A stretch of DNA of 64,000 nucleotides. Origin: Saccharothrix sp. ALI-22-I. GTDB taxonomy: Bacteria > Actinomycetota > Actinomycetes > Mycobacteriales > Pseudonocardiaceae. The notes below the pieces were generated by a model. That model worked only from the letters and a program-made list of their open reading frames with translations. It searched no databases and was not told the DNA's origin. The translations under genes and the position numbers were made by a program. The stretch is taken from contig NZ_MTQP01000047.1 in assembly GCF_001984175.1 (NCBI RefSeq), forward strand, positions 1-64,000. Reading direction: 5' to 3'. Position 1 is the first letter of the stretch; the number at the start of each line of letters is the position of its first letter. This document shows, piece by piece, positions 1 through 9,340 of the stretch.

Positions 1-98
1 AGCCGTAGAACACGAGCACCCCCACGGGCTATCCCGAGCCCTTGTCCCGCTCACGCTTCTCACCTGCATGGATGAGGTTATCGGCAGGCACAGCGTCA
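1..98 (-). mobile_element. Right end of a second-type IS (cut by window start)
   Basis: The first 99 bases are identical to 27682-27780, the right end of the complete IS at 26519-27778, so this is the terminal part of another copy whose body lies left of the window. Positions 62-86 hold the inner part of the terminal inverted repeat (ACCTGCATGGATGAGG...TCGGCA), which matches the reverse complement of the left ends at 20459 and 26530. The transposase start would lie about 30 bp outside the window. The 200 bp that follow, up to the terminator at 318, contain no recognisable gene. Confidence 0.85.
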
Positions 99-317
99 AG
101 CCACTGAGGCCGAACAGATGACGAGGATGTAGTCGGAGTGGCGGTCGACGGCTCCATGAATCCACGGTCCGTACAGAACAAGCCTCCACTACACCAATAG
201 CGGCATGAGCGGTTGCGCACATGAGTCAGAGCCGGGATCGACGGGCCCCGACGACGCGGTCTTCGACCCGACGGGGAAGCGTGCAACGTGACCTGCGGGG
301 CCTGCATCGGGGATGAG

Positions 318-351
318 CCGGGGACGGCCGCCTAGAGGTGGCCGTCCCCGG
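318..351 (-). terminator. Hairpin terminator of the sugar dehydrogenase gene
   Basis: Positions 318-329 and 340-351 form a perfect 12-bp GC-rich stem (CCGGGGACGGCC and its complement) with a 10-base loop. It lies 33 bp past the stop of the minus-strand dehydrogenase gene. It has no clear U-tract, as is common in actinomycetes. Confidence 0.75.
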
Positions 352-384
352 AGGTCTTGCGGATGCGGGAGGTCGTCCCGGGTT

Positions 385-1611
385 TCAGCGGTTTGCCACC
401 CCGCCGCCAGAGGCCGGCTGGACCCGCTCGAACCGCACCCGGTTCAGGTATCCCGGGAGGTCGCTGAGCACGTACAGCTCACCGTGCACGTCGGTGCCGA
501 TCGCGCTCGGCTGGGTGGGGAAGTTGCCGATCTCGGCGGACTCGTAACCGCCGTCGAACTTGGGACGCACGGCGAACACACGGGTCGAGCAGTAGTCGCT
601 CGCGACGTAGGTCCCCCACGCCTCCGGGGTCCGGAACCCCCGGTACACCACGCCGCCGGTCACCGAGCAGTTGCCGTTGTAGTGGTCGTACTCGAAGACC
701 GGGTCGGTGTACCGCCCGCCCGCCCGGCATTGCTGCGGATCGAACACCGGGGTGCCCTCCCGGCAGGACCAGCCGAGGTTCGCCCCACCCTGCCACGGGC
801 GGATGTGGTTGATCTCCTCGACCAGGCCCTGGCCGACGTCACCGATCCACAGCGAGCCGTCGACCGGGTCGAGGGAGAACCGCCACGGGTTGCGCAGCCC
901 GTAGACCCAGATCTCCGGCCGCGCGCCCGGCACGCGGACGAACGGGTTGTTGTAGGGCACGCAGTAGGGCTTCGCCCCGCAGGTGCGGTTGACGTCGATC
1001 CGCACGATCTTCCCGAGCAGGGTGCCGAGGTCCTGACCGGCCTTGAACGGGTCGTACGCGTGGCCGCCGTCGCCGAGGGACCAGTAGAGGTAGCCGTCGC
1101 GGCCGAACGCCACCTGCCCGCCGTTGTGGTTGCCATACTCGGCGTGCTCCTGGGTGAGCAGCACCTGCACCCGCTCAGGAGCACCGAGGGGCACTCGCGC
1201 CAGGGTCAGCGCACCGGCCGGCAGGCTCGTGTAGGCCACGTAGAGGATCCCGGTCCGCGCGAAGTTCGGCCCGGGCGTGATGCCGAGGAGGCCACGCTCG
1301 TTGTCCGACGCGTCGATCCGGGCGGTCAGGTCGAGCACCGGCTCGGCCGCCAGGCCGGTGTCGGGATGGTAGGCGCGGACGGTGCCCTCCTTCTCCGCGA
1401 TCAGCATCCGGCCATCCGGCAGCCCGGTGATCGCGATCGGACGCCGCAGACCGAACGCCACCCGTTCGGATACCACGGTCAGCTCAGCGAGCGGCACCGC
1501 GCGGGTGTGGGATGTGCCGGCAACCGACACCGAAGGCAACAGAAACGCAGGCAGGGCCAGGACGAGCAGGCCGGCCAGCAGGGTGAACGGGCGACAACGC
1601 CGTCGCAACAT
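385..1611 (-). CDS. Secreted PQQ-type glucose/sorbosone dehydrogenase family protein
   Basis: This 408-residue protein belongs to the soluble glucose/sorbosone dehydrogenase (GSDH) beta-propeller family, which oxidises sugars outside the cell using PQQ. The start is set at 1611, where GAGGAG lies 7 bases upstream and an Arg-rich, strongly hydrophobic signal peptide begins (MLRRRCRPFTLLAGLL). Family hallmarks are PIAITGLPDGRMLIAEKEG near the N-terminus, NHNGGQVAFGRDGYLYWSLG in the middle and YGLRNPWRFSLDP with GDVGQ further on. The natural substrate cannot be read from the sequence. A perfect CebR-type operator lies 36 bp upstream of the start, which suggests control by cello-oligosaccharides. 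The open frame could extend to 1821, but that part has no signal sequence and would run through the operator. Confidence 0.88.
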   Translation of the reverse strand: MLRRRCRPFTLLAGLLVLALPAFLLPSVSVAGTSHTRAVPLAELTVVSERVAFGLRRPIAITGLPDGRMLIAEKEGTVRAYHPDTGLAAEPVLDLTARIDASDNERGLLGITPGPNFARTGILYVAYTSLPAGALTLARVPLGAPERVQVLLTQEHAEYGNHNGGQVAFGRDGYLYWSLGDGGHAYDPFKAGQDLGTLLGKIVRIDVNRTCGAKPYCVPYNNPFVRVPGARPEIWVYGLRNPWRFSLDPVDGSLWIGDVGQGLVEEINHIRPWQGGANLGWSCREGTPVFDPQQCRAGGRYTDPVFEYDHYNGNCSVTGGVVYRGFRTPEAWGTYVASDYCSTRVFAVRPKFDGGYESAEIGNFPTQPSAIGTDVHGELYVLSDLPGYLNRVRFERVQPASGGGVANR

Positions 1612-1646
1612 GGTTCGGCTCCTCAAGCAAGGTGGAAGACACGTTC

Positions 1647-1660
1647 TGGGAGCGCTCCCA
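1647..1660. promoter_or_regulatory. CebR-type LacI-family operator
   Basis: The 14-bp perfect palindrome TGGGAGCGCTCCCA lies 36 bp upstream of the sugar dehydrogenase start, where a repressor would block initiation. It is identical to the published binding box of the Streptomyces cellobiose repressor CebR. No cebR or cellobiose transporter is present in this window, so the regulator must act in trans. The remaining upstream DNA to 1894 shows no gene. Confidence 0.7.
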
Positions 1661-1894
1661 ACGTACCGCGACTTCCCGACGACATCCAGCCGCCGTCTTG
1701 CCCCCTTCGCCGGTCGGAGAAGAAGTACGGATCGACAGGCGCCAAGGACACGACCACGATCCCGAGGTCCACCACCGCCATATCCGGCGAGAACATCATC
1801 CGAGCCGACAGGCTTCACCACCTCAACGGTCCTGACCGCCCGGACACGATCCGGTCAAACCTCGACCAGGCGAAATCAATGGGCGGTGGCTGTG

Positions 1895-3285
1895 CTAGGA
1901 GGGCTGTGGGCCGGACTTCAGTGATTCGAGGAACGCGGCGATGGGATCGTTGATGCGCTTTTTCCGCACCTGTGTAGACAGGAGCGCTTCGTCGAACACG
2001 GTGTCCGGGTCCAGGTGCGGTCCGAGGACGATGGTCCTGATGAGGGCGCGGCGGACAATGGCCCGTAAGTGCGTGATGGCAGGCTTGAGCTGGTCCTCCT
2101 TGACCTCACTACCGTGGGCTACCGCGCTGCGCACCTTATAGGCCGAGTGACGCGATGGTAGATCGCCAGGCGCTCAGCGTTGTGGCGGCCGATCAGCACG
2201 GCTGTCCTTTGGGCGGTTCGCCGTTTGAGGTCGCCGCGATCGTCGTTGGCCGACACCAGCCGCTCTAGCGCCACGACGTAGTTGAACGCCACCTCACCGG
2301 GATCTTCCCCGAAGTTGACCTCGGCGTCGAAGGCGATTTTCGCGCATGTGTCGAGAAACCTGCCCGCCACCGGTCGTAGGCGCTTGCTCGGCCTGGTCAT
2401 CCCCGCAGCAGCCGTCCACTCTTCGAGCTTGCAGGACAGCGCGGAGAGGAAGCCGGCCAACCAAACTGCTTGATCCTCGTCCACGTGCAGGGGGCCGAGC
2501 TGGGGGACCTCGTAGTCGCCCTCGGGACCGAGGAAGGTGGTGGGGATCGACTCCTGGTACGTGGCCACAGATCTGGCGGGCTCGATGAGGTACTCCGCGA
2601 CCGGCATGACGTGCGTGTCTTGCGCGAGGTTGAGGCACAACAACGGCGCCCACGCGGGCGACTGTTGGACACGGGGTTGGAACAGCCGCCAGAAAATCCT
2701 GTTGTCGACCGGTTCGGCTCCAGGGTCCTCGGCCGAGAGCACCAAGTGCTGTCCGAACTCCAGAACGGGGTCGAACGACGGCTTTGCGGCGAAGTCAGCT
2801 GCGAGAGGGACCGGCCGCAGCGCGTTCCAGTCCTGCTTGCTCGGGCGCCACAACCGCCATCCCGCCAACATGAGCGGTTCGGCGAGATCCCAGTCGACGT
2901 TGAGGACCAGGTACCGGTGCAGCGGGACGCCCGGTCCCGCCAGGTAGACGGCTGTCTGAGCGACGAGCACGGGCGTGTCGATAGGTGCGCCGGAGCGCAG
3001 CAGTCCCGCGAGCCCGAGACGGTGCAGCACTGGACCGGAGAGCTCGCGTCCTGCCGTGGTGATTGGAGCACTGCCTCCTGCTCGACGGTCATCCTCGTCG
3101 ACCATGTAGCGGTTTGCGATAGCTGTGGCGAGGGCGACCTCGCGGACTTGGCGGGCGCTGGACAGCTCAGCCATCGTCTCTGCGGCGTCGCGGTCGGCCA
3201 AGCCGACGAAGTCGTCGGACCGCTGGCGGACTTCGTCGAAGAACGACGCCAAAGCCGCGTCGAGCTCGCTGGGCAGGTTCGTCAC
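1895..3285 (-). pseudogene. HEPN-domain protein (ApeA-like), one-base frameshift
   Basis: Two frames make up one protein of about 460 residues. The upstream frame, likely from GTG at 3285 (VTNLPSELDAAL; an in-frame start at 3375 is possible), ends near 2119 with ...HRVTRPIRCAAR. Restoring one G near 2142 (cgg-cct to cgg-gcct) gives TRAYKVRSAVAHGSE and continues to 1895. RSAVAHG is an R-x4-H motif, the catalytic signature of HEPN RNases, in the position seen in ApeA-like proteins. The N-terminal two thirds is not recognised beyond that. HEPN proteins of this size are often abortive-infection or RNA-cleaving defence factors; that role is inferred. The single indel may be real inactivation or a sequencing error. 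Confidence 0.6.
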
Positions 3286-3541
3286 CCAGGCACCATAGCG
3301 CCGCCCTACGCGGGGTCCACTGCGCATTTCCCAGTGCGTCCGCAGCTCCAACGCCGGATGCCTCAGCACAGCCACGGCGTGCTGGAGTGGCGGTCCGACA
3401 GCGCCTCACATGACCCCTTGAAGTGGGCTACAGAAACGCCTGAAACAGTCGATCGTCGGCAGAAGCGCGAACGTTCGTCGACACTCGGTCAGCGGCAGAT
3501 CCGGAAGTCTCATGAGGGTTCGCACAGGGGGTCTTGAGACG

Positions 3542-4287
3542 TCACCTGCTGTACGGCGCCAGTCCTTCGTTCCCGGCAACGACCAGGGAATCGACTAGCA
3601 TCTGCCACTCGGCTAGGCGGCCGAGTTCCTCCGCCGTGCTGCGAATCTCCTTGAGCCAGTCGTTCGACAGGAACGACTGCTTGACTGTGACACAGCCCTC
3701 TTGGATGCACAGGTCGGACACCCAGCGCAGGCCGCGAGTGACCTGCACCTCCATTGGGAGCTTCCGCAGGATGCCGATGAGCCCGTCGACGCATTTCATC
3801 TCCCCGTGGGCGGCGGGTAGCCATTCGTCGATCAGCTCGACGAGGTCTTCAGCGCGGACCCAGTCGATGGGTGCACCGATGATCTCGTTGTACAGGCCTT
3901 GCGTCCACGGCAGCGGGTCCGGCAGGAGAGCAGCGGCAGCCCAGTCGCCCCAGTGGTGGTCCTGGTAGGGAGTCGGGTCGTCGCTCAAGTAGCCGATGGC
4001 GCGGCGCAGCAACGATGGCCAGACACCTCGGGCAGCCGCAGCCAGGCGTTCGTTCTCTGCGCCGGCTGCCGCAAGGCCGTGGAGGAAGTTCGTCATCAGG
4101 CCTGCGTCCGCGCGAAGGACATCGAGGTGTTCGAGCACTGGCCCGACGTCACCGTTCTTTGCAATGCCCTCGAGCAGGGCCCGTGCGGCGACGAAGATGT
4201 GCGTTCCTCGGTCGTCCGCTGTCCAGCCCTTCTCTTCCTGGGCGACCATCGCACGTCGCTCGGCGTCGAGGAGGGTGGCGAGCAGCG
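3542..4287 (-). pseudogene. C-terminal fragment of a large helical protein, cut by IS-A
   Basis: About 248 residues from LLATLLDAERRAMVAQEEKG to the stop at 3542 are clearly coding, with Leu/Ala/Glu-rich helical segments and normal codon use, but there is no native start. The frame runs directly into the left end of IS-A at 4288. The missing N-terminal part is not found on the far side of the IS, where a recombinase fragment lies instead, so the locus has also been rearranged. I do not recognise the family. The all-helical, HEAT-like composition and the neighbouring HEPN gene would fit the tail of a large defence-type NTPase, but that is only an inference. Confidence 0.55.
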
Positions 4288-5479
4288 TGTGGGGTGCCAG
4301 AACTCTGCACTGGGCTGCTGACCTGCGGTGATCGCGCACCATGGGTCGTAGGGGCATGATGGTGAGGCGTGGCGTTACGACTGCTGTACCTGATGTTCGT
4401 CCGGCTCGTCGGCTGGTTGGTTCTGCTCAGCCGATCGTCGGCGTCGAAGGACGTCGAACTGCTGGTACTGCGGCACGAGGTCGCCATGTTGCGTCGGACC
4501 AATTCTCGACCGCGGTTGGAGTGGGCCGATCGAGCGGTGCTCGCCGCGTTGACGCGCCGGCTCCCCCAGTTGCTGCGCGAGCACCGGTTGGTGACACCGG
4601 GAACCCTCCTACGCCGGCACCGGCGCCTGGTCGCGAAGAAGTGGACCTGCCCCAACCGCACCGGACGCCCACCGGTCGACGACACCGTCGTGGCGTTGAT
4701 CGAGAGGATGGCACGGGAGAACGCGGGCTGGGGCTACCGTCGAATCCAGGGCGAGCTGCTCAAGCTCGGACACCGGACAGCCGCTTCAACGGTTCGCCGC
4801 GTGCTCAAGCGCCTGCGGGTACCGCTCGCGCCTCAGCGCGACACCGACACCTCCTGGCGACGGTTCCTGCGCGCCCAAGCCGCAAGCCTGCCGGCCTGCG
4901 ACTTCTTCCACGTCGACTTTGCCGTCGCCCTCAAGCGCGTCCACGTGTTCTTCGTATGGAGGTCGCCACCCGCTACGTCTACATCCCTGGCACCACGACC
5001 AACCCCGACGGGCCCTGGACCACCCAACAAGCCCGCAACCTACTGATGGACCTAGGCGATCGGGCTGACGCCTTCCGGTTCCTCATCCGAGACCGGGCCG
5101 GCCAGTTCACCGCCCCGTTCGACGCGGTCCTCTCCGGCGCCGGCATCCAAGGTCGTGAAGATCCCACCACGGTGCCCACGGGCCAACTGCTACGCGGAAC
5201 GGTTCATCGGCACCATCCGACGCGAAGCCACCGACCGACTGCTCATCATCAACGAACACCACCTGCGGGCAGTGCTGAACCGCTACACGGCCCACTACAA
5301 TCACCGCCGGCCTCACCAAGCACTGCAACACACCCCACCACGACCAGACCAGCCGATCGCAGAACCGGGCCACACCTCGATACGCCGCCGACCAGTCCTC
5401 GGCGGCCTGATCAACGAGTGCGAACCCGCAGCAGCATAACCGCAGGTCAGACCATGCGGCCGACTTCTGGCACCCCACA
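4288..5479 (+). mobile_element. IS-A: integrase-core IS with TGTGGGGTGCCAGAA ends
   Basis: This is a 1192-bp element with terminal inverted repeats TGTGGGGTGCCAGAA (left) and its complement (right). It is the same length as IS-D (42734-43925), and IS-B and a fragment IS-C belong to the same family. It carries one rve/DDE transposase gene of the IS3/IS481-like type, which is frameshifted here. No obvious target duplication is visible. It truncates a helical-protein gene on its left and a serine recombinase gene on its right, so those two may be rearranged neighbours. Confidence 0.9.
4369..5439 (+). pseudogene. Integrase-core transposase of IS-A, two frameshifts
   Basis: The gene is collinear with the intact 356-residue transposase of IS-D. 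Relative to IS-D, one base is missing near 4956 (cgta-tggagg versus cgtaatggaag) and one G is added near 5150 (ccaaggtcg versus ccaagtcg). The protein is therefore split into three frames: N-terminal helix-turn-helix part to about 4956, the middle DDE part to about 5148, and the C-terminal part with YAERFIGTIRREATD to 5439. It should be inactive unless programmed frameshifting acts, which I consider unlikely because the two lesions are not at matching sites in other copies. Confidence 0.85.
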
Positions 5480-6377
5480 GGTTCCACACCTGCCTCCCGG
5501 TGTAGCGCGGATTCCCCAGAATCGCCGCCACCGTCTGCACACTCCACGCACTGTCCGACCGATGCCGGTTGCGGTCCACATCGGACCCCGACGGGCTGGG
5601 CACGGCGCGTTCGTTGAGCGTGCGGGCGATCCCGGCGATGCTGTGCCCGGCCAACCGACGCTCGAAGATCCACTCCACGTGCGGCGCGGTCGCCGGGTCC
5701 GGCTCCAGCTTCTGCAACCGCCGCCCCCACTTCGCGTGCACCCGATTCGGATGCGACCCGCCATCCACGAGCCGATACCCGTACGGCGGCCGACCGCCCA
5801 GATACCTGCCCTGGTCACACGTCTGGGCCCGCATCGCCTGGATCACCCGGTTCCGGGTCCGCATCACCTCACGCTCCGACTGCGCACCGAGCACGCTCAT
5901 CAGCGTGCGATGCGCGTCGTCGGCGAAGTCGACCCGCCCGCTCGCCTCCGGCAACCAAAGCTGAACCCCGGACTCCTCCAACACCGGCACCAGGTCCTCG
6001 AACTGCCGCCCGCAGAACGCCCGCTCGTACTCCCCCACCACAATCGCGTCGAACCCACGCTCCGGATCCGCCAACGCCGCCAACAACCGCGCCGCCGCCG
6101 GACGCCGGTGCCACGCACGCGTCCGCGAACACCCCTCGTCGAAGAACGAGTCCATGATCTCCCCGTGCCCGTCGACCAGCCGCTCGGCGATCTCCATCTG
6201 CCAGAACCGCGCCGCCCGCCGATCCTGGTACCCACTGGTCGACATCCGCCCGTAGAACACAAACCGCAACCCGCGATGAACATGCGGATCCTGCGAACGT
6301 CTCCGCTCCGACTTCCGCTGCTTGGTCCGCAGCCAACCGTCGAACAGCGCCTGGTCCTCATCGGGCATCGAGATCAT
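5480..6377 (-). pseudogene. Large serine recombinase, C-terminus removed by IS-A
   Basis: About 300 residues remain from MISMPDEDQALFDGWLRTKQ. The resolvase domain has FYGRMSTSGYQD, whose Ser is the expected catalytic nucleophile, followed by the partner motif FDAIVVGEYERAFCG. The Recombinase domain begins with GGRPPYGYRLVDGG and reaches NPRYTGRQVWN before the frame runs into the right end of IS-A. The zinc-ribbon and coiled-coil C-terminal domain normally present in such enzymes is missing. It was probably the integrase of a lost mobile island. An alternative start at 6392 is possible. Confidence 0.8.
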
Positions 6378-6621
6378 CACGACCACCTTCATCAGCAAGG
6401 AAATGAGACGACACCGGGACCGCCCGCCCTGACGACCATGACGTCCGACGACCCGCCGACACCCGAAGAGCGCAACGAACACACCCGAATGACGCAACTA
6501 CGGTGGGTGGCACTGCGATGCCTCACGACCGTGGGCGCCAGGGCTGGACGAGCCGCTGTCGGGCGATCCCGACGGCGCGGCACGATTCGCCCGACCGTGC
6601 CCGGGCGGTAACCTGTGCGGC

Positions 6622-6969
6622 ATGGCCGAGCCCGAGAACCTGGAGTCCCGCGTCGCCGAACTGGAGGCCCGCGTCGAAGAGTTGGCCGGCCTGGTGCGCG
6701 CCACCGCCCAGGACGCCGCCGCCGCACGAGTGCTGGCCGGCGGCGCGGACCGGGACGTCTCCGAGTTCCGCGGCGAGATCCGCGACTTCCGCCAGGCCAC
6801 GACCTCCAGCTTCAACGCCATGCGCGAGGACCTGACCGACCTCGGCACCAAGGTCGGCGACGGGTTCACCGAGATGCGAGGCAAGTTCGACGCCCTCGCC
6901 ACCGGACAACAGACCGTCGTCGACCTGCTGACCAAACTCGCCGGCCCCGACGACGACCAGACCAACTGA
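6622..6969 (+). CDS. Small coiled-coil protein, unknown function
   Basis: This 115-residue acidic protein starts MAEPENLESRVAELEARVEE and is built almost wholly of heptad-like helix (two long helices, then DLGTKVGDGFTEMRGKFDAL and QTVVDLLTKLAG). No signal peptide or enzymatic motif is visible. The gene lies about 245 bp beyond the divergently oriented recombinase fragment and ends at a strong hairpin. Similar short coiled-coil proteins occur next to site-specific recombinases and partition genes in actinomycetes, but I cannot assign a function. The full heptad pattern and a clean terminator support it as a real gene. Confidence 0.6.
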   Translation: MAEPENLESRVAELEARVEELAGLVRATAQDAAAARVLAGGADRDVSEFRGEIRDFRQATTSSFNAMREDLTDLGTKVGDGFTEMRGKFDALATGQQTVVDLLTKLAGPDDDQTN

Positions 6970-6975
6970 TCGACA

Positions 6976-7003
6976 CCGGCCGGAGGCCATGTCCTCCGGC
7001 CGG
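6976..7003 (+). terminator. Hairpin terminator of the coiled-coil protein gene
   Basis: Positions 6976-6986 and 6993-7003 form a perfect 11-bp stem (CCGGCCGGAGG and complement) with a 6-base loop, starting 7 bp after the stop codon at 6969. Confidence 0.75.
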
Positions 7004-7129
7004 GCGACCCAGGCCGCCTGACCGTGGAATGCTCCTCGAGGACGGGTACCCGCCCAGCGGTTGATCAGGTCCACGCCGCGCTGTGGCCAACACAGATCGC
7101 CGATCGCAGAACGTTCCCGTTCGGCAGCT

Positions 7130-8319
7130 TGTGGGGTTCCAGAACTCTGCGCTTGGGCGCTGAGCTGCGGTGATCGCGCACCATCGCTGTAGGGCATGAT
7201 CGTGGAGCGTGGCGTTACGACTGCTGTATCTGATCTTCGTCCGGCTCGTTGGCCGGCTGGTTCTGCTCGGACGGTCATCAGGGGCCAAGGACGTGGAGCT
7301 GCTGGTGCTGCGGCACGAAGTCGCCGTGCTGCGCCGGACCAGTCCCCCACCGCGGTTGCAGTGGGCCGATCGCGCGCTGCTCGCCCACTGGTGCGCCGAC
7401 TCCCCCGGCTGCTGCGCGAGCACCGGCTGGTGACACCGGCCACCGTCCTGCGACGGCACCGGCGCCTGGTCGCGAAGAAGTGGACCTACCCGAACCGGAC
7501 CGGGCGACCGCCGGTCGACGATGCCGTGGTGGCGCTGATCGAGCGGATGGCCCGGGAGAACGCCGGCTGGGGCCACCGCAGGATCCAGGGCGAAATGCTC
7601 AAACTCGGCCACCGGGTAGCCGCCTCGACCGTCCGCCGGGTGCTCAAGCGCCTGCGGATACCACCCGCGCCCAAGCGTGACACCGACATGCCATGGCGGC
7701 GGTTCCTCCGCGCCCAGGCCGCCGGCATGCCGGCCTGCGACTTCCTCCACGTCGACTGCGCCGTCACCCTCCAGCGCGTGTACGTCTTCTTCGTGATGGA
7801 AGGTCGCCACCCGCCACGTGCACATCCTCGGTACCACCGCCAACCCCGACGGCCCCTGGACCAGCCAACAGACCCGCAACCTGCTCATGGACCTCGACGA
7901 CCGGGCCGACGACTTCCGGTTCCTCATCCGAGACCGGGCCGGTCAGTTCACCGCCTCGTTCGACACGGTCCTCACCGACACCGGCATCCAAGTCGTGAAG
8001 ACCCCACCACGGTGTCCACGAGCCAACGCCCACGCCGAACGATTCGTCGGCACCGTCCGACGCGAAGCCACCGACCACCTGCCCATCCTCAACGAACACC
8101 ACCTGCGGGCGGTGCCGGACCGCTACGCGGCCCACTACAACCACCGCAGACCACACCAAGCCCGACAACTCACCCCACCACGACCAGACCACCCGATCAC
8201 AGAGCCGGACTGCACCTCGATACGCCGCAGACCAGTCCTCGGCGGCATGATCAACGAGTACGAACCCACAGCAGCCTAACCGCAGGTCAGACCATATGGC
8301 CGACTTCTGGCACCCCACA
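7130..8319 (+). mobile_element. IS-B: second copy of the TGTGGGG-ended IS
   Basis: Its ends are TGTGGGGTTCCAGAA at 7130 (one mismatch from IS-A) and TTCTGGCACCCCACA at 8319, so it is about 1190 bp long. It sits 20 bp beyond the stop of the decayed FadR-type regulator. It is clearly diverged from IS-A and IS-D at the DNA level and has its own frameshifts, so it is probably an older insertion. No target duplication is evident. The 120 bp between the terminator at 7003 and this IS hold no recognisable gene. Confidence 0.88.
7209..8279 (+). pseudogene. Integrase-core transposase of IS-B, two frameshifts
   Basis: The first part ([20 protein letters not shown]...) leaves frame near 7390, where the stretch equivalent to [11 protein letters not shown] is garbled. 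The middle part is then read in a second frame to about 7800, where an added G (gatggaaggtcg versus aatggaagtcg in IS-D) shifts frame again. The last part, with the DDE residues in [10 protein letters not shown] and [12 protein letters not shown], runs to 8279. Lesion positions differ from those of IS-A except that both have a lesion near the VMEVATRY segment. Confidence 0.85.
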
Positions 8320-8338
8320 CCCCGCCTTCCCCTTCTGG

Positions 8339-9068
8339 TCAGGTGGGGACTGGTGGCAGTGTCTCGGGTTCCGAGTCGGTGCTGTCCGCCGCGTCGTGCA
8401 CTCGGCGCAGCCACTGTTCGGTGGTGCTGACGTGCAGGAGGGCTGCGGCTTGGGCGAGGTTGGCGTCGCGGTTGGCGAGGGCGTTGTAGATCGCCTCGTG
8501 TTCGGCGAGGGTGCGGTCGGCGGCGTTGGCCTCGACCATGCCGCGCCACACCCGGGCGCGCGCAGTGTGCTGCTGGAGATGCCGTCGACGAGCGTGGTCA
8601 GTGCCTCGTTGCCGGTGGCCGCGACGACCGCGCGGTGGAACGCGGCGTCGTGTTTGTTGAGTAGTTCGACATCCTCGACGGCGGTGTGCATGGCGTCGAG
8701 GTGACCCTTGATCTCGGCGAGTTGGTCGGGTGTCATCCGGGCGGCGGCGAGGCCGGTGGCGACCGGCTCGAACAGCCTGCGTGCCTCGGTGAGCTCCAAC
8801 AACGTGTTGCCCTGCATGAGTTCGACGGCCAGTCCGAGCCCTTCGAGCAGCTCGGCCGGGACGAGGCTGGTGACGTAGGTGCCGTCGCCGCGGCGCACGT
8901 CGAGCACCCAGGCCACGGCCAGGGCTTTGACGCCTCACGCATCGGGCTGCGGGAGATGCCCGACTCGGCGGCGAGTCGCGGCTCAGGCGGCAGCTTCGAG
9001 CCGGGCGGAAGCTTCCCGGACTGGATCAGCGTCCGGATGCGCGCGATCGCCTCGTCGGTCAGCGACAT
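8339..9068 (-). pseudogene. FadR-type GntR regulator with two frameshifts
   Basis: Reading three frames in order gives a typical FadR/FCD-family regulator of about 240 residues. The winged-helix N-terminus MSLTDEAIARIRTLIQSG with ISRSPMREA starts at 9068. A missing G near 8932 shifts into the frame with RVLDVRRGDGTYVTSL and the FCD domain ([20 protein letters not shown]). Two extra bases near 8557 shift into the last frame, [20 protein letters not shown] to QWLRRVHDA. It is divergent from the fucosidase gene and was presumably its regulator. Decay may mean that the fucosidase is now controlled by the second FadR-type gene at 12173, or is constitutive. Confidence 0.8.
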
Positions 9069-9340
9069 ACGTCGACTGTATCGGCAGACATCGGACCTTA
9101 GTCAACCTTCGGCGCGAAGACACCATACGTATACCGACGTTTGCCCAGTACAGTTGGGCCATCTGGTCGGACACTGGACTTAACAGCAGACTTCCTCTAC
9201 ATATACATCTGATGTCTGTGTTCGGTTGGTCAAGGTGGACCGCTGCCACAGAACCGGTCCCGACGTGGATGCGGACGGGACGGACGCGGAGCACTTTGAG
9301 TCGGACGCGGACCTTCGGACCAAAGGAGGTCTTCCCTGCC
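9069..9340. promoter_or_regulatory. Divergent promoter region of the fucosidase
   Basis: The 272 bp between the decayed regulator and the GH29 gene are AT-richer than the surroundings. They include the small palindrome ATACGTAT at about 9126-9133 and a TACATATACATCTGATG stretch near 9198, either of which could be an operator or -10 region. The fucosidase ribosome-binding site AAAGGAGGT at 9322-9330, ten bases before the ATG, is unusually strong. Confidence 0.4.

Noticed and set aside
385-1953. Long plus-strand open frame (546 codons) opposite the sugar dehydrogenase
   Set aside because: Antisense shadow caused by high GC; no domain, ribosome-binding site or coherent codon bias.
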